Under the pieces are notes generated by a model, which did no database searches, was not told the origin of the DNA, and saw only the letters and a program-made list of their open reading frames with translations. Shown here piece after piece: positions 17,528 to 25,881 of a DNA stretch of 37,153 nucleotides. The DNA is taken from assembly GCA_013044265.1 (NCBI GenBank), contig JABEUQ010000224.1, positions 1 through 37,153 of the forward strand, in the 5' to 3' direction. How positions within the stretch are numbered: the first letter of the stretch is position 1; each line of letters starts with the position of its first letter. The translations under genes and the position numbers were made by a program. The stretch comes from Acidimicrobiaceae bacterium (lineage in GTDB: Bacteria; Actinomycetota; Acidimicrobiia; Acidimicrobiales; RAAP-2).

Positions 17528-17757
17528 TCAGAACACAAAGGCACGTAGGGCTGCGAGCGCTGACCTGGTCTTTGACCCCACATCCGCCTGACCGCGAACG
17601 TACCACTCTGGTGCGTCGCGAACAGGACTTACATCTAAACCGCGCCATGCTCAGCGTCTCGCGACGCCTTACGTGGGTCGTTTCGCCCGCGACTGGCATC
17701 GACTTTCAACCACAGAACCACTCGCAGCCCGTTCCCAGCCTAGACCGAGCGACCTCC

Positions 17758-18597
17758 TCAGTCCCGCGAATGCAGTACCGACACCACCACGAGGCGCAGA
17801 CCCAAGACCAGCGCGGCCAAGGGCACGAGTGCACGACGAAGTCCGCGAGCACTATGCCATTCAAATCGCAACGCGCTGCGGTGGTGTGCCCAGATCATCG
17901 AGCGCGTGGCGCGCTGGCGAGAGAGGCCCTCCACGTGGGTCACGACCGCCTCGTCCACCGCGACGACGTCCCATCCACGCTGGTGCACGTCCCAGCACAG
18001 CGTCATGTCCTCGGCGAACATGAAGTAGCGCTCGTCAAAGCCCCCCACCTCTTCGAAGGCGTTGCGGCGAATTATGAAACACGCCCCGGAAACCCAGTCG
18101 ACAGTACCGTCAACGTGGCGCGAACGATATCGTCGCGTCGCGGGATTATTCGCCCAGATCGGCGCCAGCAGTGCGTGCAGTCCGGCCAGCCAGAAGTTCG
18201 GAAAAACGCGATGCGAGGGGTAGACGCTCGCGTCAGGTCGACGGATCTGGGGGCCCACGATGGCCACCCGCGGCTGGTCGTCGAGCGCAGTCACCATCGC
18301 CGCGACGGCCTCGTGATGCACCACCACGTCGGGATTGGTGATGAGTACGAATTCGTGATCCGTCACTCGGGCCACACCGCGATTAGCCCCGCGTCCGTAA
18401 CCCAGGTTGAGCCCGGGTTCGACGACGTCGACGCCGCGATCCTGCAAGGCGGCGATCGTCGAACCCGGCTCGCCGTTTTCGACCACGATGATTGTCGTGA
18501 TGTCGTTGAGCCGCAGCGAGTCCACGCACGCCGCCAGGGCACTCTCGGCGTGGAAGTCGACGACGACTGCGGCCACCCGACTCGCCATATCGCTCAC
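17758..18597 (-). CDS. wbbL: Family 2 glycosyltransferase, WbbL-like rhamnosyltransferase
   Basis: WbbL of mycobacteria adds rhamnose to GlcNAc-diphosphopolyprenol to build the arabinogalactan linker. The protein has a GT-A fold pattern: NLGYGRGANRGVA, the DXD-like ITNPDVVV, GPQIRRPDASVYPS, WVSGACFIIRRNAF and GGFDERYFMFAEDMTLCWD. The segments match the order seen in mycobacterial WbbL as I remember it. A hydrophobic stretch near the C-terminus (ALVPLAALVLGLRLVVVSVL) may be membrane-associated. The GTG at 18597 overlaps the rmlD stop by 4 bp; ATG 18588 is an alternative. Being directly after rmlD, which makes the donor dTDP-rhamnose, supports rhamnosyl transfer; the acceptor is not shown by sequence. 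Confidence 0.75.
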   Translation of the reverse strand: MSDMASRVAAVVVDFHAESALAACVDSLRLNDITTIIVVENGEPGSTIAALQDRGVDVVEPGLNLGYGRGANRGVARVTDHEFVLITNPDVVVHHEAVAAMVTALDDQPRVAIVGPQIRRPDASVYPSHRVFPNFWLAGLHALLAPIWANNPATRRYRSRHVDGTVDWVSGACFIIRRNAFEEVGGFDERYFMFAEDMTLCWDVHQRGWDVVAVDEAVVTHVEGLSRQRATRSMIWAHHRSALRFEWHSARGLRRALVPLAALVLGLRLVVVSVLHSRD

Positions 18598-19517
18598 GGG
18601 GTCACTCGCAACAATCGATCGCGTACCAGACGCTCGACCCCATCGGTCCACTTGGGCATCGCTGCAAAGTGCGAACGCCACTTAGTGGTGTCGAGGTCGC
18701 TGCGCTCGGGGCGATGTGCGAGCGGCGCTGGGGACAGGTCACTGGTGAGGATCGCCGTGGCGAAGTCGTCGTCGCGCCCCAGGGTGCGTCCCACGAAATC
18801 GGCGATGTCGTACCAGGTCGTCGTACCGGTGTTGGCAACGTGCCAGATGCCACCGGGACGCGTGCGCGCCACGCTTACCAGGGAACGCGCGAGGTCGCTC
18901 GCGACGGTGACGGTGCCGGTCTGGTCTTTCACGAAACGCACACTCTCGCCCGAAGCCGCCCGGTCCGCGATGACATGCACCACGTTCTTTCCGCGCACCC
19001 CCATCACCCACGAGGTACGCACGATGGTGTCCTCGGGTCGGCAAAGTACTTCACCATCGCGCTTGGAGGCCCCGTAGACACTGAGCGGATTGGTGCGGTC
19101 CTCCTCGACGTAGCTCGCGCCCTTCATCCCGTCAAAGACGTAGTCGGTCGAGACCGCGATCAAGTGCGTGCCGGTGTCGTGGGCGGCGTCCGAAAGATTC
19201 CCCGTGCCCGCCGCGTTCACCGCGAAGCAGGCGTCCGCATCGGTCTCGGCCCGATCAACCGCGGTATACGCCGCGAGGTGGATGACCACGTCGGGGCGAG
19301 TGGCGTGCAGGGCTGCACTCACGCGATCGCGGTCGGTGATGTCGAGCTCGTGATGCGTGAGGGCCAAGACCTCGAACTCGTCGTCTTCGACGGCCCGAGC
19401 ATCGGGCAGGTAGGTGGAACTCGCCCCCCAGGGCAACTCACCGCGCAAGATGTCCACCAAGTCGACGCCCACCTGGCCTCCAGCTCCGGTGACCAACACT
19501 CTGAGTGGTCGATTCAT
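18594..19517 (-). CDS. rmlD: dTDP-4-dehydrorhamnose reductase
   Basis: RmlD catalyses the last step of dTDP-L-rhamnose synthesis. It is a short-chain dehydrogenase-like protein of 307 residues with the nucleotide-binding GAGGQVG near residues 11-17, the typical VIHLAAYTAVDRAE block, STDYVFDG, and the catalytic YGASK (YxxxK). It starts at ATG 19517, overlapping the birA stop by 4 bp (ATGA), and its stop overlaps the wbbL start (GTGA). RmlA, RmlB and RmlC are not in the window. Confidence 0.94.
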   Translation of the reverse strand: MNRPLRVLVTGAGGQVGVDLVDILRGELPWGASSTYLPDARAVEDDEFEVLALTHHELDITDRDRVSAALHATRPDVVIHLAAYTAVDRAETDADACFAVNAAGTGNLSDAAHDTGTHLIAVSTDYVFDGMKGASYVEEDRTNPLSVYGASKRDGEVLCRPEDTIVRTSWVMGVRGKNVVHVIADRAASGESVRFVKDQTGTVTVASDLARSLVSVARTRPGGIWHVANTGTTTWYDIADFVGRTLGRDDDFATAILTSDLSPAPLAHRPERSDLDTTKWRSHFAAMPKWTDGVERLVRDRLLRVTP

Positions 19518-20248
19518 CTCTGTTCCTCTCCTCGCAGGTGCACGACGTCACCGGCGCTCACCACGCGAACGTCGCTCCCCGTGTCAATCAGCAGCGCCCC
19601 AGTCTCGTCGACCCCGACGGCACGCCCGTGCACCATTTCACTCGATAGCTGCGCTCGCACAGTACGTCCCAGGGTCAACAAGTTCGCCTCGAACTCCTCG
19701 TGCAACATCACGCGGCCCCTCGATGAGTCAAGAAGTTCGCGACGCCGGGCTAACGCCGCGAGGTACGCATCGAGCACGTCACGCGGCGTCAGCACCACGC
19801 CCGTGGCCTCGAGCACCGTGGTAGCCGACGCAAACGCTGGGTCCACGGCAGTGAGATTGAGACCGAGGCCCACTACGATCTGGGTTCTCACCACTTCGGC
19901 CAGGAGACCGGCCACCTTGTCATCGCCGTACAGGATGTCGTTGGGCCATTTGAGTTGCGGTCGTACGCCAGAAAGGCGCCCCAGGGCCTCGCACATGGAC
20001 AGGGCCGCCGCGACGACGAACATCTGTGGGGAGCCATCGAGCGGGCCGGGTTCCAGGAGTACCGAACACAGCAACGATGTCCCGACGGGGGCCACCCATT
20101 CACGGCTCAAGCGCCCGCGCCCCGCACTTTGAAAGTTGGCGTAGACCACGTCACCCTCGCTCGCGCGCTCACCAGCGCGGCGAGCGAGCCAGGAATTCGT
20201 CGAATCCACCTGGTCCAGGTGTTCGACCCTCCACGTCACCTTGGTCAC
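19514..20248 (-). CDS. birA: Biotin-[acetyl-CoA-carboxylase] ligase BirA, without regulatory HTH
   Basis: BirA activates biotin to biotinyl-AMP and attaches it to the carrier lysine of biotin enzymes. The catalytic core is visible: DSTNSWLARRA, SAGRGRLSREWVAP (GRGR adenylate loop), LKWPNDILYGDDKVAGLLAE and VVGLGLNL. There is no N-terminal HTH, so it is a monofunctional ligase, unlike E. coli BirA. I set the start at GTG 20248 because a TATGGT box lies 6 bp upstream. The frame extends to GTG 20281, and a GTG at 20239 is also possible. It leads the birA-rmlD-wbbL operon and is divergent from a biotin-carrier-containing carboxylase 161 bp away. Confidence 0.92.
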   Translation of the reverse strand: MTKVTWRVEHLDQVDSTNSWLARRAGERASEGDVVYANFQSAGRGRLSREWVAPVGTSLLCSVLLEPGPLDGSPQMFVVAAALSMCEALGRLSGVRPQLKWPNDILYGDDKVAGLLAEVVRTQIVVGLGLNLTAVDPAFASATTVLEATGVVLTPRDVLDAYLAALARRRELLDSSRGRVMLHEEFEANLLTLGRTVRAQLSSEMVHGRAVGVDETGALLIDTGSDVRVVSAGDVVHLRGEEQR

Positions 20249-20254
20249 CCTAAA

Positions 20255-20260
20255 ACCATA
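20255..20260 (-). promoter_or_regulatory. Candidate -10 box of birA-rmlD-wbbL
   Basis: TATGGT on the minus strand ends 6 bp before GTG 20248. This fits a leaderless start and is the main reason for preferring that start codon. Confidence 0.4.
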
Positions 20261-20409
20261 ATCAAAGGACGTCACGCTCACTCTCGACGAGTTTCGAGAG
20301 CCAAAGAAAGAATTTTAATCCCGACGCGGCTCCAGGACTTCCTCGAGCGCCCCAAGTAGGGTTTAGACGGTCAGTGGTAGAACGTAGTGGCAACCGTGCG
20401 GAGGAACTG

Positions 20410-22158
20410 GTGTTAAAGAAAGTACTGATCGCCAACCGTGGCGAAATTGCTGTTCGCGTCATCCGTACCTGCAAGGAACTGGGCATCGCCACCGTCGCGG
20501 TGTACTCCGAACTCGACCGAGACGCCCTGCACGTGCGCTTGGCCGACGAGGCCTACGCCCTGGGAGGCCAGAGTGCCGCGGAGAGCTACCTCAACACCGC
20601 CGCCATCCTGGACGCCATCGAGCGCTCGGGCGCCGACTCAGTACACCCGGGCTACGGCTTCTTTTCAGAGAACACCGACTTCGCCCGGGCCATCACCGAG
20701 AGGGGCGTCACCTTCATCGGACCTCCGCCCTCGGCCATTGAAATCATGGGCGACAAGATCTCCTCACGACTGGCCGCAGAGGAGGCCGGCGTGCGCGGCG
20801 TCCCTGGACGTAGCCAGACACTGGTGGACTCTCACGAGGTTGTTGACTTTGGCAACGAGTTCGGCTGGCCCGTGGCCATCAAGGCCGCCTACGGAGGCGG
20901 CGGACGCGGCATGAAGGTCGTCGAGAGCGCCGCCGAGGCCGAGGCTGCCCTCGAGAGCGCCATGCGTGAATCTCTCAACTACTTCGGACGCTCCGAGTGC
21001 TACGTCGAGCGCTACCTCACCTGGCCACGCCACATCGAAATGCAGATTCTCGCCGACGCCTACGGAAATACCCTCTGGCTCGGTGAACGCGACTGCTCGC
21101 CCCAGCGCCGCCACCAGAAACTGGTGGAGGAGTCCCCGGCAGCCAACTTCCCCGACGACGTGCGTCGCGCGATGGGTGAAGCCGCGGTGCGAGTGTCCAA
21201 GGCCTGCGGCTACGTCAACGCGGGCACCGTTGAATTCATGTACCAAGACGGCGAGTTCTACTTCCTGGAGATGAACACCCGCCTGCAGGTGGAACACCCC
21301 ATCACCGAGTGGGTTACCGGACTCGACCTCGTCGAGTGGCAGCTGCGCATCGCCTCGGGCGAACGACTGGAACTCTCCCAAGACGACATCGAGCACCACG
21401 GTCACGCCATCGAAGTACGTATCAACGCCGAGGATGCTTCGGGCGGACGCTTCGTGCCCTCGCCGGGAACCCTGACTCGTTTTGACCAGCCCGCCGGTCC
21501 CGGCGTGCGACTCGACGCCGGATACGCCGTTGGCGACACCGTCTCGCAGTACTACGACAATTTGATCGCCAAGTTAGTCGTGTGGGCCCCCGACCGAGAA
21601 CGCGCTCGGCGCCGCCTCCTGCGTGCAATCCAAGAGACCGTCATTGAAGGCGTATCGACCACCTTGCCCGCTGACGTCATCATCTTGTCCGATGAGGCCT
21701 TCATCAATGCCACCCACTCCACCAACTGGGTTGAGAACACCCTGGACTTCTCTTCAATTCCGGCGCCAACGATTGCCGGCGTGAGCGATGTCGCTGCACT
21801 GGTGAGAAAAGATGTCACCGCCGAAGTGAACGGCCGTCGTATTTCCGTTGCACTGTGGCTGCCCGAGAGCGACGACTCACCAGCACGCGCGGGTGGGGCC
21901 GCCAAGCCACGCCGTCAGCACCACGCCGCAGTAGCCACTGCGGGTTCAGGGACCGTGAGTGCCCCCATGCAGGGCACCATCATCAAGGTAAATGTCGAGG
22001 TCGGCCACAGTGTGGAGGTCGGTGACACCGTGGTGATCCTCGAAGCGATGAAAATGGAGAACTCCGTACGCGCCGAACGCGCCGGTACGGTGAGCGCTGT
22101 GAACGTCAGCGCCGGTGACAGCGTGTCGGCCGGTGACGTCGTGGCGGTCATCGAGTGA
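20410..22158 (+). CDS. accA3: Acetyl-/propionyl-CoA carboxylase alpha subunit (biotin carboxylase-BCCP fusion)
   Basis: This subunit carboxylates its own biotin and serves acyl-CoA carboxylases in actinobacteria. From the N-terminus: biotin carboxylase N domain (VLIANRGEIAVRVIRTCKELG), ATP-grasp with AAYGGGGRGMKVV, the HIEMQILAD and ERDCSPQRRHQK blocks, EMNTRLQVEHPITEWVTGLDLV, the biotin carboxylase C domain, then a basic linker and a BCCP domain with EAMKMEN (biotinyl Lys548). It has 582 residues. The GTG at 20410 follows GGAGGAA (20400-20406). The beta subunit is absent here, so acetyl- or propionyl-CoA use cannot be told apart. The mutase nearby makes a propionyl-CoA role attractive. Confidence 0.93.
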   Translation: MLKKVLIANRGEIAVRVIRTCKELGIATVAVYSELDRDALHVRLADEAYALGGQSAAESYLNTAAILDAIERSGADSVHPGYGFFSENTDFARAITERGVTFIGPPPSAIEIMGDKISSRLAAEEAGVRGVPGRSQTLVDSHEVVDFGNEFGWPVAIKAAYGGGGRGMKVVESAAEAEAALESAMRESLNYFGRSECYVERYLTWPRHIEMQILADAYGNTLWLGERDCSPQRRHQKLVEESPAANFPDDVRRAMGEAAVRVSKACGYVNAGTVEFMYQDGEFYFLEMNTRLQVEHPITEWVTGLDLVEWQLRIASGERLELSQDDIEHHGHAIEVRINAEDASGGRFVPSPGTLTRFDQPAGPGVRLDAGYAVGDTVSQYYDNLIAKLVVWAPDRERARRRLLRAIQETVIEGVSTTLPADVIILSDEAFINATHSTNWVENTLDFSSIPAPTIAGVSDVAALVRKDVTAEVNGRRISVALWLPESDDSPARAGGAAKPRRQHHAAVATAGSGTVSAPMQGTIIKVNVEVGHSVEVGDTVVILEAMKMENSVRAERAGTVSAVNVSAGDSVSAGDVVAVIE

Positions 22159-23309
22159 GCACGGAACATGCCCGCGAGGCCATTGAGAACGCAGCGGCAG
22201 ATCTCATTGAGCTCAGTCACTACGTCCACGCACACCCCGAGTTGGGCTACGAAGAATTCCTGAGTGCGGAGGCAGTCGCCGCGGCCGCGGAGCGAGCTGG
22301 CTTCGTGGTCGAGCGTGGCATCGCAGGCCTACCGACTGCTTTTCGTGCCACGAAGGGAAGCGGCGAGCTCAACATCGTATTCTGCGCCGAGTATGACGCG
22401 TTGCCCGACGTCGGACACGCCTGCGGTCACAACATCATCGCCGCGTCATCGCTCGGCGCGGCGATAGGACTCGCCGCCGTTGCTGACGAAGTCGGCGTGA
22501 CCGTCACCCTCCTGGGTACACCCAGCGAAGAAGGTGGGGGCGGCAAGATTGACCTCATCAATGCCGGATACTTCCGCGACGCGCACGCCGCGATGATGGT
22601 GCATCCTTGGCCCAACGAGCGCCTCGAAGCCGCGTGCCTCGCCGTTGACCACTTCGACGTGACGTACGAAGGTAAGGAGGCTCACGCTTCGGCCGCCCCG
22701 TGGGAGGGGGTGAACGCGCTCGACGCGCTCACCATCGCCCAGGTCGCAGTCGGACTCTTGCGCCAGCAGTTTCGCCCCGGCGACCAGGTGCACTCGATGG
22801 TCGTCGAGGGTGGCGCCGCGGCCAACATCATTCCACGTCGCGCGGTCGGACGCTACATGGCTCGTTCGGTGACCGCGCAGCGCCTGGCCCAGTTACGCGA
22901 CCGCCTCGCTGGTTGCTTCGAAGCCGGAGCGCGCGCGACGGGAGCGACACTCACCGTGAACGAGCTCGGCAGTCAATTCACTCACATGGTGAGCGACCTC
23001 GGATTACTCGCGCACTATCGCCGCGCCGCCGAGGGGGTGGGGCGCTCATTCGCGCTCGACGACGAAGGAGTAGCGCTGCCCACCATCTCAACTGACATGG
23101 CCAACGTCTCACTGGTCGTGCCCTCGATCCACCCCCTGCTCGCCATCCCCACGCACGGGGCGGTAAATCACCAGCCCGAATTCACGGCGGCCTGTGCCAC
23201 TCCCGAAGCCGACCAGGCAGTACTCGACGGGGCGATGGCCCTCGCGAACACCGCGATCGGCGTGGCCACCGACGCCGCTGTACGTGAACGACTACTCTCA
23301 CGCTCATGA
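22155..23309 (+). CDS. M20-family amidohydrolase (AbgB/PM20D2-like)
   Basis: M20D enzymes are dizinc amidohydrolases or dipeptidases. The metal-binding blocks are visible: YVHAHPELGYEE, CAEYDALPDVGHACGHN and TPSEEGGGGK, and the dimerisation domain has KEAHASAAPWEGVNALDA. It has 384 residues. The composition resembles the AbgB/PM20D2 branch (p-aminobenzoyl-glutamate or dipeptide hydrolases); the substrate cannot be read from the sequence. The GTG start overlaps the carboxylase stop by 4 bp (GTGA), so it is translationally coupled. Its own stop overlaps the next ATG (ATGA). Confidence 0.88.
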   Translation: MSTEHAREAIENAAADLIELSHYVHAHPELGYEEFLSAEAVAAAAERAGFVVERGIAGLPTAFRATKGSGELNIVFCAEYDALPDVGHACGHNIIAASSLGAAIGLAAVADEVGVTVTLLGTPSEEGGGGKIDLINAGYFRDAHAAMMVHPWPNERLEAACLAVDHFDVTYEGKEAHASAAPWEGVNALDALTIAQVAVGLLRQQFRPGDQVHSMVVEGGAAANIIPRRAVGRYMARSVTAQRLAQLRDRLAGCFEAGARATGATLTVNELGSQFTHMVSDLGLLAHYRRAAEGVGRSFALDDEGVALPTISTDMANVSLVVPSIHPLLAIPTHGAVNHQPEFTAACATPEADQAVLDGAMALANTAIGVATDAAVRERLLSRS

Positions 23310-23599
23310 TTATCGAACACGCATGGCTGCCGGTCACCCCGGGACGCGAAGAAGAATTTGCGACATCGATTGGCGCCGCACTCTCCATCATCGAGGCGGC
23401 TCCCGGGTGTCACGGGGCCGAAGTGCATCGACAGATTGAGAATGCCTCGGTCTTTCTGCTGCTCGTGCGCTGGATCAGCGTCGAAGCTCACATGGATTTT
23501 CGTGCATCACCGGAATTCGAGACCTGGCGTAGCCAAACGCATCCGTTCTACGATTCCCCCGCCACCGTCACGCACTTCACGGACGTGCTCCCTCGTTAA
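23306..23599 (+). CDS. ABM-domain (antibiotic biosynthesis monooxygenase-like) small protein
   Basis: This 97-residue protein has the dimeric alpha-beta barrel pattern of ABM proteins: [17 protein letters not shown] at the start, then [44 protein letters not shown]. Members include small monooxygenases and haem-degrading or stress enzymes, so the function is open. The ATG overlaps the upstream stop by 4 bp and the gene ends a three-gene operon. Its TAA shares the palindrome TTAA with the stop of the convergent mutase gene. Confidence 0.8.
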   Translation: MIIEHAWLPVTPGREEEFATSIGAALSIIEAAPGCHGAEVHRQIENASVFLLLVRWISVEAHMDFRASPEFETWRSQTHPFYDSPATVTHFTDVLPR

Positions 23600-25185
23600 T
23601 GCGGGTGGTACTCCCCGAATTCCTGACGTAAGACATCGGCTACTTCCCCCAGTGTCGCCAGACTCTTCAACGCAACCTTCATGGGATAGAGCAGGTTGGC
23701 ACTCCCGCGTGCCGCGCTGGCCAAGTCCGCCAAACTCGTACGCACGGCCTCGTTGTCACGTCGCACTTTAAGACTGCGTACTCGTGCAACCTGCATCGCC
23801 TGGCGCTCGAGGTCAATAGGAAAGACTTCCGGCGAGACGTCGCCCTCGTCGATGAAGTGATTGACACCGACGATGATGCGCGCTCCATCGTCGATCGAGC
23901 GCGCGTAATCGTACGCGGCATTTTCAATCTCGCGCTGAGGGTAGCTGGCTTCGATGGCCGCGACGGCACCACCCATCTCATCAATCGCGTCGAGATAGAC
24001 CTGCGCTCGATCTTCGATCTGGGTGGTGAGGGTCTCCACGAAGTACGAGCCGGCGAGGGGGTCGACAGTGTCGGCGATGCCCGTCTCGTATCCAATGACC
24101 TGTTGTGTGCGCAGCGCGAGCCGCACTGCGTGCTCGGTCGGCAGTCCCAGGGCTTCGTCGAAGCTATTGGTGTGCAGACTCTGAGTCCCGCCCAACGCCG
24201 CCGCTAGAGCTTGGAGTGTGACCCGAATGAGGTTGTTCTCGGGTTGTTGGGCCGTCAGGGTCGAGCCGGCAGTCTGCGTGTGAAACCGCAGCATCCACGA
24301 CACAGGTTTTTGCGCCTTGAATCTCTCGCGCATGATCTTGGCCCACAGGCGCCGAGCGGCCCGATACTTCGCAATCTCCTCGAAGAGGTTGTTGTGCGCG
24401 TTAAAAAAGAAGGAGAGTCGCGGCGCGAAATCATCGACCGCGAGACCCGCGCCCAGCGCGGCCTCGACGTACGCAATACCATCGGCCAAAGTGAAAGCGA
24501 CTTCCTGCACCGCCGTTGATCCAGCCTCACGAATGTGATAACCCGAGATAGAAATGGTGTTCCAGTTGGGCATCTCCTTCTCGCAGTAGGCGAAGGTGTC
24601 GACAATCAAACGCATCGAGGGACGAGGTGGGTAGATGTACGTCCCGCGCGCGATGTACTCCTTCAAGATGTCATTCTGGATGGTGCCGCGCAGTTGATTA
24701 CCCGCGACGCCCTGTTCCTCTCCCACCAATTGATAGAGCAGCAGCAATGTCGAGGCCGTGGCGTTGATGGTCATTGACGTCGTGACCTCGCCGAGGGGAA
24801 GTTGCGCTAGGAGCAAGCGCATGTCCTCGAGCGAACTAATAGCCACTCCCACACGACCAACTTCCCCCTCAGCGCGGGCGTGGTCTGAGTCGAATCCCAT
24901 TTGAGTCGGCAAGTCGAAGGCGCAACTCAGTCCCGTTTGGCCCGCGGCGCGCAAGAAACGAAATCGCTCGTTGGTCTCCTCGGCTGTGCCGAAGCCCGCA
25001 TACTGACGCATGGTCCACAAACGTCCGCGGTACATCGTGCCGTAGACCCCACGGGTAAACGGGTACTCACCGGGTTCACCCAGATCGCGGGTCTCGCTAA
25101 AGTCCGTCAGGTCCTGAGAGTGATAGACGGGCTGCACTTCTATGCCCGAGTCGGTAGCGCGCTCGTTGGGTCCCACGAGGGCCAT
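23596..25185 (-). CDS. Methylmalonyl-CoA mutase large (alpha) subunit lacking the B12-binding domain
   Basis: The enzyme interconverts methylmalonyl-CoA and succinyl-CoA with adenosylcobalamin. The 529 residues cover only the TIM-barrel substrate domain; the C-terminal cobalamin domain is missing, so a separate small subunit is needed and is not in the window. Substrate residues favour methylmalonyl-CoA. Tyr62 lies in RQYAGF (isobutyryl-CoA mutase has RQFAGF and 2-hydroxyisobutyryl-CoA mutase RQIAGF). Arg180 in [10 protein letters not shown] aligns with Arg207 of the Propionibacterium enzyme, and His217 in SGYHIREAG with its His244, with identical spacing. ATG 25185 is taken as the start; a GTG at 25221 is also in frame. 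Confidence 0.9.
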   Translation of the reverse strand: MALVGPNERATDSGIEVQPVYHSQDLTDFSETRDLGEPGEYPFTRGVYGTMYRGRLWTMRQYAGFGTAEETNERFRFLRAAGQTGLSCAFDLPTQMGFDSDHARAEGEVGRVGVAISSLEDMRLLLAQLPLGEVTTSMTINATASTLLLLYQLVGEEQGVAGNQLRGTIQNDILKEYIARGTYIYPPRPSMRLIVDTFAYCEKEMPNWNTISISGYHIREAGSTAVQEVAFTLADGIAYVEAALGAGLAVDDFAPRLSFFFNAHNNLFEEIAKYRAARRLWAKIMRERFKAQKPVSWMLRFHTQTAGSTLTAQQPENNLIRVTLQALAAALGGTQSLHTNSFDEALGLPTEHAVRLALRTQQVIGYETGIADTVDPLAGSYFVETLTTQIEDRAQVYLDAIDEMGGAVAAIEASYPQREIENAAYDYARSIDDGARIIVGVNHFIDEGDVSPEVFPIDLERQAMQVARVRSLKVRRDNEAVRTSLADLASAARGSANLLYPMKVALKSLATLGEVADVLRQEFGEYHPH

Positions 25186-25268
25186 GCTAGGCGCTCGGAA
25201 GTGGCCCCAGAAGGGACCCACAGCCCGGCGTGACGCACCCGTGGCGCGCGGTGGGACAAACTAGAGGG

Positions 25269-25796
25269 ATGTTCTGTGCCAATTGCGGTTCTTCACTCGA
25301 TGGCGCCCTGTGTCGTGTCTGTGGCGTCCCCGTGCAGAGCACCATGTCACACGATGCCGTGTCCACAGTGCTGGCGGGTTGGTGGAGCCGCGTCGGTGCC
25401 ACCTTGATCGACTCCCTGGTGTTGATCGTGCCCACTCTGCTACTCGATCTGCTCCTCGGTAACCTCTTGGGACAGATTGTCGCCATTGGTGTCCAAGCCG
25501 CCTACATGATCAGTCTCCAGACCAAGCCCAGTGGACAAACTCTCGGCAACCGTGCACTACAGACCCGAGTACGTGATTCCCTCACTGGTCACACCATCTC
25601 GGTGCGCCAGGCCGCTCTGCGTTGGGCCTTCATTGCGGTGTACGGCGTACTAGAAATCGTGTCCAGCGCCGGGTCAAACTCGCTCACCGTGTTCGTCAGT
25701 CTCCTCGCGCTCGCGGACTGTCTCTACCCGCTCTTTAATTCACGTAGGCAGACAATTCATGACCGTCTCGCACACACCATTGTGGTGCGCGCCTAG
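25269..25796 (+). CDS. RDD-family membrane protein with N-terminal zinc ribbon
   Basis: This 175-residue protein begins with a small zinc ribbon (Cys3, Cys6, Cys15 and Cys18 in MFCANCG and CRVCG). An RDD domain follows, with WWSRVGATLIDSLVLIV at its start and RRQTIHDRLAHTIVV at its end. There are three or four hydrophobic helices, including TLIDSLVLIVPTLLLDLLLG and SNSLTVFVSLLALADCLYPLF. RDD proteins are of unclear function; some are proposed ion antiporters. The ATG at 25269 has only AGAGGG directly next to it, so translation initiation is not obvious. The gene is convergent with the rhodanese-E1 gene across a strong hairpin. Confidence 0.82.
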   Translation: MFCANCGSSLDGALCRVCGVPVQSTMSHDAVSTVLAGWWSRVGATLIDSLVLIVPTLLLDLLLGNLLGQIVAIGVQAAYMISLQTKPSGQTLGNRALQTRVRDSLTGHTISVRQAALRWAFIAVYGVLEIVSSAGSNSLTVFVSLLALADCLYPLFNSRRQTIHDRLAHTIVVRA

Positions 25797-25827
25797 CGAG
25801 ATCGGAGCTGAAATTCACCCCACGTAT

Positions 25828-25863
25828 CACGATGCCGCGAGAGAAAACTCCCGCGGCATCGTG
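25828..25863. terminator. Bidirectional hairpin between the RDD and rhodanese-E1 genes
   Basis: A 12-bp perfect stem CACGATGCCGCG/CGCGGCATCGTG continues through one mismatch into GAG/CTC with an AAAA loop. It lies between two convergent genes, 31 bp after one stop and 18 bp before the other. There is no U-tract, which is common for actinobacterial terminators. Confidence 0.8.
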
Positions 25864-25881
25864 CATAAATGACCGTCAAGA

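Noticed and set aside
17528..17757. Small gene between secA and wbbL (a 64-codon minus-strand frame with CKSC)
   Set aside because: It overlaps the secA promoter and start, has one CxxC only, and has no ribosome site. It is most likely chance.
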